DNA of 64,000 nucleotides from Karstenula rhodostoma CBS 690.94 (lineage: Eukaryota > Ascomycota > Dothideomycetes > Pleosporales > Didymosphaeriaceae). The DNA lies in assembly GCA_010093485.1 (NCBI GenBank), contig MU001504.1, forward strand, positions 1,682,437-1,746,436. Direction: 5' to 3'. The position numbers and the translations under genes were made by a program. Under the pieces are notes generated by a model. That model saw nothing but the letters and a program-made list of their open reading frames with translations, made no database searches and was not told where the DNA came from. The first letter of the stretch is position 1. Each line of letters starts with the position of its first letter. Of this stretch, positions 54,950 to 64,000 are shown in pieces.

Positions 54950-56692
54950 CTAATTCACTTCAATGCCAACTAAGCTATCGAATCGATTCCGTCTCCCAGC
55001 CGCATACTCGGTCACCTTCTCGTCCTCACTGCTCTCGATCGAGCTGCTGCTGCTTTGTGTGCTATACCTCCCATTGAATTTTGCGAGAACATCTTGAACG
55101 TTCCAGGCGATTCTCTCAGCGCCGACTCGAGCGCCCACCAGATTGGGCGCACCTGGACCAAGTCGGAGTCCTGCCAGCCGACCGGTAAAAAATAGCGGAA
55201 CATCGTCAGCCCACATCAAGTCGTCATTCAAGCATGGCAAACCTCCCACGTATCCAATTGGATAGTCTTTTTTCATGGTGTTGAAAATGGGAAGGTGTTC
55301 AACGTTTGATTGTATGCCAGTTGCAAAGACGATGTAATCGATTGGTGGCAGTGCAAGCGCGGGGGTGGTGGTAGCTAATGTCCATTGGTGCAGATCCGTG
55401 TTCCAGGCAAGAGACTGCAATGTTGTATGGGTATGAACCGAGATCTTACCGCTTGCAACATGAGCATCGAGGACCTTGCGGTATCTCGGGGTAATGCTGC
55501 CACCGTTTCGAGCTTCCGCAATCATCTGAAATCGTTCTATCATGTATTAGCTTGTGTATTAACTCTGGTGAATGTGCTTCATACCCTCGTCCGTGTCCGC
55601 TGACCAGAAAGCTGCCTGGTTGAAGTTCCGAAATTTCCCAACCCAGTCAAGATCCACATCAAAGTACTTCACTTTTACTCCACCACGCATAAGTAACCAG
55701 ACCTTAGTCACTCCCCTTTTGATAGCGAGATCTGCAAGCTGAACGCTTGTCAGTCCGCCACCAACAATTAATATGTTGGTAGGCAGGCGTTGGGCGACTC
55801 TCGCTGCAGCAGGGGCTGGGGGATACTGTTTGATTTGCATGGCATGACAACAGCCCTCGTGCGGCATATCCGGCTTGATACCGATTACAGGAGGTATGAC
55901 AGGCGCATTCCCAGGCCCAATTGCTACAACCACCACATGAGCGTAGCGCACACCTTTGTCCGTAGTGACACGGAAAATCTCCTGGTCATCGGTCAACTCA
56001 TCATCTGAAATGACGCTGTCGTGCGCTCCATGTCCCCATGCCGATGCGCTGTTGAACTGAACATCGACCACTTTCTCGTGCCGGATCACATCACTTCCCA
56101 GACTGTACCGGGAAGAGATCTCATCGCAGTGAGCGCGAAACAACTTGCTTGAGGGCGTAAAATAATCTTTACGGTCTCTCTCATCGATATCAGGACCGCT
56201 CTGGGAAATCCTTCCCCGTTTCATCTTTTTCTTCTTCCGATGCTTGCTGACCTCCTTCCCAGCGCATCCAGGTAGAGGCTGTAGCTCTTTCTCTCTGTTG
56301 TGTTCGTAGGTGTAACCTAAAAGCGCGTCTCGGTCGGCTGGATCGACGTGAAAGAACATGGGGCTTCGGAGATAATCTATCCCAAACGTCTTGAAGAGTC
56401 GATTCCATTTGCTCATCCAGGCTGCACCATCGGCGTCCAGAACCAGCATGTCAAGCTTCCCATCGGTCTCACAGGCAATGTTCGACTCACTACATGAAGA
56501 TGGTGGCTCAAGAGAATCGGTATCGGTGCGGTAGTTTTTGATGTTCATCTTGCGGCCATGCTTGCGGATCCAGTGATAACGTTGATGCTCGTCATCGGTG
56601 AATGTTGCTGATGGTGTGTCCTCCCGGAGTCTCGCCGCGACTGCAAGGCCACAAGGGCCTGCGCCGATAACGAGGACGTCGTGAATATGCAT
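54950..56692 (-). CDS. FAD/NAD(P)-binding oxidoreductase (flavin monooxygenase-like)
   Basis: Two exons (55585-56692 and 54950-55536), 48-nt intron gtatga...gatag with branch gctaat; 564 aa in frame. A dinucleotide-binding fold opens the protein (VLVIGAGPCGLAVAARLRED, GxGxxG), and a second lies mid-protein (ILIVGGGLTSVQLADLAIKR). A C-terminal FATGIQSNVE (FATG motif) precedes LFFTGRLAGLRLGPGAPNLV. Order and spacing suit the ornithine-hydroxylase or FMO-like pyridine nucleotide-disulphide oxidoreductase superfamily. A Lys/Arg-rich insert near residue 155 (HRKKKKMKRGR) is unusual and could be a nuclear-localisation-like patch. The substrate is unknown. Confidence 0.8.
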
Positions 56693-56978
56693 TAGCGGGC
56701 GGCAATATCTTGGAATGGCTATATCCTCCCGAATTTGATCATGACCGCACGTTTAGTAGACGATGTTGTTAATTGATTGCATGAACACAATCGTAGTTTT
56801 TGGGACTCATAGTTATTGAGGATGCAGCTTACTAAGACGGCCCTTGAGTACCTAGGTGTATACATGCGGATACCCTGTTGGCCTGCGCCATCATGGTGCC
56901 AACGCAAGATCGACTAGCATCGCACGACAGAAACACCATGGTATATTTTTTATCTCTGTAAAAAATTATCATCCCCAT
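56693..56978. other. Short intergenic, no gene
   Basis: 286 bp between two minus-strand genes; nothing supported. Confidence 0.5.
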
Positions 56979-57578
56979 TCAACGGTACGCGATGATAACT
57001 TCCAGTTCCCCTCGATGCTGTTCGTATTTTACGCGTTCTGCCAAACCGACCATACCCTCCCAATAACACAATTCCACCTTCTTGAGGCCTTTGAACATTC
57101 CAATTAGCTGTATCTTGAGTGAATCTATCTGAATCATGCAAGGTGTAGAGATTCGAAGAATAGCCAAGGCCTCCCGTTGAGCCACGTTCAGCTTGTTGTG
57201 AAGCATTTTCAGGTCACTGAAAGTAGTTGCCACAAAAAGTGTTTCACCGCTGCAGACGAGCGTAGCCGTCTCGTTGTAGATTTGACGGCACACTTGCAGA
57301 AGGCTGACGTTCGTACTTGGTGACCGGCATTTGTTCGATGGGCCGACTCTGTATAGCCTAGGGGCGGCCATAAAGGCGCGCACCTCTACTCTTAGACCGG
57401 CCAGAACGTATCGAAAGATTTTGTTGCGAATCTCTGGAGGAAGTCGCAAAAGTAGAGATTCAGCGTTTTGTTGCACGCTACGGCTGTTTTAAGTAACCTA
57501 TCCATCGTAATATCCCTACTATGGGTAGTGAACTTACAGATGAACGAGATGTGCTGGCGTATGTTCAAGAGAGAGCAT
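56979..57578 (-). CDS. Small LPPEIRNKIF-motif (F-box/2EXR-like) protein
   Basis: Two exons (57538-57578 and 56979-57483), 54-nt intron gtaagt...aacag; 181 aa in frame. The start is MLSLEHTPAHLVHL. The motif LLRLPPEIRNKIFRYVLAG, common at the start of small fungal F-box-like/2EXR/DUF7730 proteins, is at about 24-42, followed by LLQVCRQIYNETATLV. The C-terminus is a short alpha/beta segment (LAILRISTPCMIQIDSLKIQ). These proteins are abundant and fast-evolving in Dothideomycetes; substrate-adaptor roles are only inferred. Confidence 0.72.
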
Positions 57579-58238
57579 ACCGTTGTCAAGGATGCTCGGC
57601 TTTCCAGAACCACTCAAACGTGTTTTGAACTGATCATTGGAAATTTGTGTTTCGGCTGGCACGTCGAGGATGGTGCCCCAATAGTCATTCATAACGCATG
57701 AGGTTAACGCTCAAAGATCTGGCAAGTACTGGTATGATGTTTAGTAGGCGATGTTTTCCCGAGTGCTGTCGGCATGGTTGATGATAGATTGCCAAGACAC
57801 TAAACATAACGCCGGCGCACCACCGCAACGGTAAGTGACGTTAGTCTGGATACAGAATTGACAGTGAATGCAGGCTGGTCGGACCCATGCGCGGTATGTC
57901 TAGCCACAGAGCTGTGTCCATTTCGAAAGTTAACTGTCATTTCCCAGCAGCTTACTGTTGATTACACTGTCGATACTTGAAGTGAAGTGGGTCATACCCA
58001 AGAGATCAGTAATAGAAAGCTGATTATTAAACGTTCGCCAGACGCGGCAAAGTCTCCTGTACCATACGGTAAAGCGTCAGTAAACAAGCTTAACCTTCGA
58101 GACTGCACTGAAGATTTTCATTCGTGTCGTCACCCTATGCCTTTTTGCAAACGCATGTATCATATATGTATTTCATTAGGCGGGCCCCTACTGGCGTCAA
58201 TACATTACGTATGGATTTTTACCCTACGTCGCCTGGAC
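57579..58238. other. Intergenic, no supported gene
   Basis: 660 bp between two minus-strand genes; AT-rich in places; nothing supported. Confidence 0.45.
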
Positions 58239-61200
58239 TCAAGTATACAGCTCCTCGTCCCCGTTGGCCGCAGCCCCGAACCCTCCCTCGGCAATATCGA
58301 GGCTGTTTTTGCTGGCGTGATTCACATCAGGCGCCTTGCCCTTGCCCTTTCCTTTTCCCTTTGCATCGCTGGCAGACCCAGTTATATCGATGTTCTCAGA
58401 GTGGATGACAAGGCTCTCATCATCTGGCGGTGCAGCAGCCTTTCCCTTCCCCTTTTTCGAGGTCGAGGGTGGCGCAGTACCGTTCTGTGATGGCCTACTA
58501 CTCTCATCTTTTTTACCTGTTCCCTCAAATGTCTTCCTCACCCGTTCATAGTGTTTAAGCTCATCTGCGCTGACACTCGGCACCAATTCCTTGTGCGCCT
58601 CGATAAAGTCATCTTCCATGACCATAACAGCCGTGTCCTCTTCCGTCGCAAGATGATCGAAGAAATGAGCTGTGGTTATAGGTGTGCCACGGGAATTACT
58701 GATGGCAGCGACCTTCTCGTCTACGGCGCGCGCTTGCCGCGTGATCGCTTTGAGCATGGCATCCGAGCAAAGGGCATACATGTCTGCACCTGTGTATGTG
58801 AAGGGGAGTGTGGAGGCAACGCGGGCAAGCGATAGATCGGGATGAAGTGTGAATCTAAGAGACGTTGTTAGCAAACACAAAAGAGTGTGTGGAATAAAGG
58901 ATGGGGCTACGTACTTCCTCGACAGGGCTTCGAGAATGGTCTGCTGCTTATCATGCGTATCGGATACACCGAGATATAGCATCTTGTCAAAGCGTCCAGG
59001 ACGTAGCAATGCTTGATCGAGCAAGTCGGGTCTGTTTGTCGCACCGATGACGAAGACGCCTTCACCGCCGTCGCTCATGCCGTCTAGTTCAGCGAGCAAC
59101 TGACTAACTATACGGTCCATGACACCGCCGCTGTCACCTTGATTGCCACGTTTGGGCGCAACGGAGTCCAGTTCGTCGAAGAAGACGACGCAGGGTCGGG
59201 CGTCTCGCGCGCGCTGGAAAACACGCCGCACGTTTGCTTCGGATTCACCGATATACATGTTGAGCAATTCTGGGCCCTTGACGCTGAAAAAGTTGAGCGA
59301 GAACTCTGTGGCGATGGCCTTTGCCAGTAACGTCTTTCCTGTTCCCGGTGGGCCATAAAACAGGATGCCGCTGCGTTTTTTCATGCCCTTAGCAAACAGT
59401 TCTGGACGCGCGAGAGGTAGTTGGATAGTCTCCATGACAGCATCCTTCACGTGCGAGAGACCGCCAACGTCGGACCAGCTGACATTGGGAATCTTGGGTG
59501 CGCCGATGGCATCAGCGAAGTTCTTGCGCGCGGCGTCGACAGCCCCGTCCAGATCGGCTTTCGTCAAACTGTTGCTAAAATGTCCTCCTGCGAGCTCGAT
59601 ATCCCTAGGAGTGACTGTAACGCCTGCAGATTGATCTCCTGATGCGGATGCGGCGAGAGCTTCGATACGATTTCGCTTTGCTACTAACGCACGGTCGACA
59701 ACGTCCACCAGATCACCCGCGACCAATGCAGCAGTCTTGACAGCAACATTGCTGAGGTCGACATCTGGTGACAGCCGGATGCCTGCGTCATCAACGATAC
59801 CGCGCAAGATGCCCTCTCTTTCGCCCTCGTCTGGCGCTGACATCTCGATCTCGTGTGTGAACAAACCGCGGACGCCTTCCGGTACCTTGTCGATTTCAGT
59901 TGTGGTTGCAACGAGTACTCGTGAGTCTGCAAGGATCTCCTTGAGAGCGGTAACCATGCGATCAGCGTTGAGGGCGTCAATATGCTTGACCAACAATGCC
60001 GTATATTCAGCACCACAAGTAAGCGCACGTTCTGCCCTTGCTTTGAGGAAGCCTTCAGTCTTCACATCGCCACCGCCTGCACCTCCTTCACTGAGGATGT
60101 CAAACGCATCGAGAGAGAAGGTATGCAGTCCAAGGTCCTCGCATGATTTGGTGGCTACTGTGGCTTTTCCAATCCCACGCTGTGTCGAAGTGAGCAGCAG
60201 TGCGATTGGTGGAAGACCCATATGTATCGCTCTTGGGCTAGTGGCAGCTGAGATCAGCTCTCGCAAGCGGCGCCGTAACGATGAAACATAGGTCTTTGGC
60301 ATATCTTCGATCGTCATGATCTTCTGGTTCGCGCCAGCAGGAGCTCTCTTCGCGCCAAGATAATATTGCCAAGCACTGTTGATAGGTGAGGGTGTTTTCC
60401 CCTGCTCGCTTCCATTCATCTCCATCTTAGTGCTTGCGGCGTCGACGGCTACAACACCACCCCAGAGATCTGGCTCTTCTCCATCCCTGTGTTCATACGA
60501 TGAGGCTGTAATATTGCCAATCTTGAACCAGGCAACTACTTTAGGTTTCCGGTCGTTAGTGTGTTCAGGGTCCTCGTGGGAGCTTTCTTTGGACCTTGAT
60601 AACAACTCGTCACTCCCGACATCTTCTTCGTTTGCGCTGGCTTGGAAAATTGCGCGACCCAGGGACTCATCGATTGCGACACTAACAAGGTCCCCGCTTT
60701 TGACCAGTCGGCGCTTTTGTTCGAAGTGGTCTTTGAGAGACGCAAACAGACTGGGCTGTAGGAGGCGTTCGGAGGACAGGGGCGTGGAGAGTTTTAGTAG
60801 AATGACCTCTTTCGCGGATGGAGGTGAGGAGGAGCTATTCAGCCGTGGTTTTTGGATGGCGGTTCTAGGGCCATGCGAAGGCTGAGGGGGGACTAAAGGT
60901 GCGATACGTAGATGTGAAGGGCTGCCCATATTGGCTAACAGCACAGGCGAAAGATACGCCTGCAGTGAAGTGCTTGCTGGTGCAAAGCCCGAAAAGCTAG
61001 ACCTGCGGTCAAAGTGATCCGATTTGTTGACACGGTATGGCGCGACTTTCTTGGTCATGGCCTCTGGTATCCCATAGATCCGAACGGGGCGCCATTGGGT
61101 ATCAACTTGATGCTCGGCACCGAACGCACCTAGTCCAAACAAAGGATGTTGCGAAGGCTCGGGCGCGACCTCAATCTTGACCCAGTCACCCGAGAAGCAG

Positions 61201-62643
61201 CCAACTTTGACCAAGGTGTTGGTATCCACAAATACACGTGCTTCCTCGTCATCTTCGTTTCCAGGCTTGGGGTGTACCAGCTCATCTGGTATAGACTGAA
61301 GCAATCCATTCGCTTTGAACACCTTACTTTTGGATGATGGCCCACGGGCGGTGGTTGCAGTGAAGCTGGAAAACACAGAGCCGGGGGTTGCGATTCCATT
61401 GGTGTGAAAATTGCCGGGTCTCGGAGTAGCAGACGAGAAGACGGATAACACGCCGGAGGACTGCGGTGGAAGCATAGGCGCGTTCAATGATATGATGTCG
61501 TCGGAGTCATCCGAGAGATCTCCAACATCGGATCCAGAGAATTCAGAGTCAAAGTTATCGGTCGATTCTTCTCCCGGGGGACTGTTGTTCTGGGACGTGG
61601 AGCCATCTTCGGCAGCAGAGTAGAACGTCTCGTTTGACGTATCTTCAGAGTCGTCGAAGCTGTGCTCCACAGGCGCAGGCCTGGCGGGTGCAAACACAGG
61701 GGCAGATTTTGAGCCACGATGGGACTGGAGAACAACTATCCTTGTAGATGGCAGCAAGAGGCCCTGCGCTACAGGTTCGCATGCTGTTATCTTTGCCGGA
61801 GGCGATGGGACGTGAGTGATGGGGTGCGCGGGAAGCGGCAGCGGAAGGAGGTCGCCGGTATGCACCAGACCGGGTGACTGCAACGCTTCTCGCACTGCGT
61901 CCCTCCACGCGCTCTCTTGGGCGGCATAGTCGATGGCGTTGGCGTGGTTTGCAGCGATTCCATTCACCTTCAGAAAGCGATCCTTGGGCCCCTTCGCAGC
62001 GCCGTTCGGCTGGGTTGCGCCAAAGCCACCGCCGAACTTGGCATGCACTTCATCCAGCTTCCTCAGCGCCTCTGTGTCCAAGTTGACATAGACCGTGTCG
62101 AGTCCCACTGGCACGACATGGTGGATGCGGACCTCGATGGGTGTGTCTCTTCGTTGGGTCTTGTTGGGCGAGACGCTGGAGAGAGCCTGGGAGAAGGATT
62201 GAAGCGCGAGGGCCGACGACGGCACTTGCAGCGACGCATGCGGGCGCGAGGTAGAGGTAGAGGTAGAGGTGGTGGTGGTCTCGCTGGACGGGCGGCGCAC
62301 TGGCAGGATGGTCCACGGGATGTTTTGGGAAGCGACGATGGAGCTCGGCAGCCACGGCGTGATGGCGACGTAGACGTAGACGTCACCGTCACCGTCAGCG
62401 TCTGCGAGCAAGATGCGTCAGCAGGCCAATTGCTAGGTCTGGGGGTGTGGGGGTGTGGAGGTGAAGCTGCATACCGGTGCCCTGCGCCCATGGGAAGAGG
62501 TTGTCGAACAGGTCCGCCGAGAGGATGCCCACCTCGCCCTTGATGCGGTCGTCGAGCAGCAGCCGCGCCGACATGGCAGGCCGATGGGCGCGTCTTCTCC
62601 GCCGCCTCTTGCGCGCATGGCCAGCGCCATTCTGCACCTCCAT
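58239..62643 (-). CDS. PEX6: Peroxisomal AAA ATPase Pex6
   Basis: Three exons: 62475-62643, 58915-62401 and 58239-58854; introns 73 and 60 nt; 1423 aa in frame. The N-terminus has a basic run ([11 protein letters not shown]) then [20 protein letters not shown]. There are two AAA modules. D1 (about 780-930) has a degenerate Walker A ([14 protein letters not shown]). D2 (about 1020-1300) is active: [18 protein letters not shown] (about 1072), Walker [21 protein letters not shown], and second-region-of-homology [20 protein letters not shown]. The C-terminus is Lys/Gly-rich. Pex6 with Pex1 extracts ubiquitinated Pex5 from the peroxisome membrane. A short Thr/Ser run ([11 protein letters not shown]) near residue 45 of exon 2 is microsatellite-encoded. 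Confidence 0.93.
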
Positions 62644-63467
62644 TGTTTACGAGCAAAGAGCAATGGCTCACACAGACGTGCGCGGTATCCAGACACGGGC
62701 AGGCAGTCGCGCTCCGCTTCGCATCCCAGTGCAAGTGCGGGTTGATGCCAAGATGGCCTACCACGGTAGGGACCTCGGCAGAAGGGAAGGGCGTGCGCCC
62801 CCGGGGGAACGATGCACGCCTGCTCAGTGCTCACTGTGCTCAGGCCCCGGGGAAGCCTCCGTCTCCGGCCGTCAATCTACACAGCACTTCCACTTCCAAC
62901 AAGGTTGCGTCTTGGGCCGACTTCGAGGGCCCATCGTCACATGCCCGAGTGGAACATCGCATCGCCGTCGACCCGCCAAGGTCCCCGTGCAGCTCAACAC
63001 ACCTGCACCCTCGCGTCCCCTTGCGCGCCAACCACCCTGCATGCGATCGCGACATGGCGCTCCAACACGTTCGCCTAAAGATACCCACCCCACGCTTGGT
63101 CATGGGCTGGCCATTGTGGACCAGCGGCCTCACGCATGCGCATGTGCAGGACCAGATTGCACACTGCGCGTTGCCTTGATTCCTTTGGGACTGACATCAT
63201 CAAAGTCCCGCACAAGCACCCTGCCGTATCAACAAACAGCTGATCCCTCAGCCACACAGGTAACCCAAACATGATGCCGCACGGCCCTGGTCGCACATCC
63301 ATCTTGTTCTCCAGTATCTCCACAAACTTGTACACATAGATCGGTGCTCCCCTTGATCGGTGCACTCGTCCGCTCAGCGTCCCCAATCGCTCCACTTGCA
63401 CATGGCACTCCTCCGCGCTCCTAATTCGACCCTTGTTCCACCAGAGCTTCCGTTACGGTAAACAAGC
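62644..63467. promoter_or_regulatory. Divergent promoter, PEX6 and partial gene
   Basis: 824 bp between opposite start codons, C-rich on the plus strand. Many overlapping open frames, none with gene-like support. Confidence 0.45.
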
Positions 63468-64000
63468 ATGGCGACCGCCACCAGGGTCCGAGATCGTGTT
63501 GGGCACGCCCAGGACAAGACAAAATCGAAAACAAAGGCTGCCATGGATTTTGCTCACCAGGCCGAAAAATTGGCCTATCTTGCCCCGGACCAAGAGAATG
63601 ACGCTACTGGCTCAACACAGGCCGTCGAGGCAAAGTTCATCACCGCACAAGATCCCGTCATCGTGACCGCAGATGGCGGACGGTTGCCAGCAGTACCTGT
63701 TGACGAGGCGAAGAAACTCAACGAGCTAAGGGACGAGATAGACGATAGGGACCCGTCTGAAAGCGCGCCAGTGAGGGGCGAGGCACGTGAAGCGAAGGAT
63801 GGTACGATACATGGCGCGCGCCCACCACCCGAGGCTTCTCCTCCGCAGGCCGGCGAGGAAGGGCGAACTGATGCTCCGCTCCAAAGTCAAACACCGCCAT
63901 CAAGGACGAACCCACTCTTCCCACCGCTGCCTATGTACGGGCCCCCTTCGATGCTCCGGAAGATCCAGGTTTGGTGTTTTAGATGCGCATCAGCCGTACT
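63468..64000 (+). CDS. Unidentified protein, 5' part only (cut by window end)
   Basis: Open from ATG 63468 to the window edge, at least 177 residues without an intron. It starts MATATRVRDRVGHAQDKTKS, with a helical MDFAHQAEKLAYLAPDQE. An Asp/Glu/Pro-rich disordered stretch leads into PLFPPLPMYGPPSMLRKIQV and WCFRCASAV, where a membrane segment seems to begin. I think it may be a membrane-anchored hydrolase of the alpha/beta type, but the catalytic part would lie beyond the window, so no function is assigned. Confidence 0.6.
   Translation, partial: MATATRVRDRVGHAQDKTKSKTKAAMDFAHQAEKLAYLAPDQENDATGSTQAVEAKFITAQDPVIVTADGGRLPAVPVDEAKKLNELRDEIDDRDPSESAPVRGEAREAKDGTIHGARPPPEASPPQAGEEGRTDAPLQSQTPPSRTNPLFPPLPMYGPPSMLRKIQVWCFRCASAV

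Noticed and set aside
1..64000. tRNA, rRNA, CRISPR, intact transposon or secondary-metabolite cluster
   Set aside because: No B-box-like TTCGANTCC cloverleaf, no transposase or reverse transcriptase motifs, and no PKS/NRPS or terpene-synthase signatures were seen by eye.

Overview
The window is nuclear DNA of a filamentous ascomycete (Pezizomycotina). A Dothideomycete is my best guess, but nothing in the sequence fixes the genus. The evidence is gene structure and content: short introns (mostly 45-75 nt) with GTRNGY donors, CTRAC/CTAAY branch points and YAG acceptors; separate promoters on both strands; and fungal families such as Vps10, Nop12, a Dep1/Sds3-type Rpd3L subunit, Pex6, a GT34 glycosyltransferase, Pth11/rhodopsin-type membrane proteins, But2-domain and Kre9/Knh-like secreted proteins. 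I see no bacterial operon, CRISPR array, tRNA, rRNA or intact transposon. Exon joins below were made by hand and checked for reading frame; they lack transcript support.

Layout. 0-9 kb: a small hypothetical gene, a But2-domain wall protein, unresolved minus-strand exons, a secreted PEBP, a small GPI-type protein and a Ser/Thr-rich Kre9/Knh-like protein. 9-10.6 kb: a microsatellite cluster. 10.8-17.6 kb: a small basic nuclear-type protein, a SET/MYND methyltransferase, a GT34 glycosyltransferase and a GRF zinc-finger protein. 18.5-27 kb: a Ccc2-like copper ATPase, a tiny Cys/Trp-rich protein, an AT-rich island with a decayed repeat of about 80 nt, and a secreted subtilisin. 28.6-43.1 kb: Vps10, an ankyrin membrane protein, Nop12, and the Dep1-like gene divergent from Nop12. 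43.1-58 kb is more accessory: decayed coding debris and a (CATA)11 tract, a protein with a STAND-type N-terminus but no NTPase, an amino-acid permease, two small secreted proteins, a rhodopsin-like 7-TM protein tail-to-tail with an FAD oxidoreductase, and a small LPPEIRNKIF-type protein. 58.2-64 kb: Pex6 and a divergent gene cut by the window end.

The genes do not form one pathway. Secretion and cell-surface functions recur: Vps10 sorting, subtilisin, GT34, Ccc2 copper loading of the secretory pathway, and seven or so secreted proteins.

The most interesting observation is at 52,781-52,904. A 62-bp tandem duplication lies inside the signal-peptide region of a small secreted protein gene. Unspliced it breaks the frame. 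Removing exactly one repeat unit between the two duplicated AG|GT sites restores the protein. This looks like a recent spliceosomal intron gain by tandem duplication.
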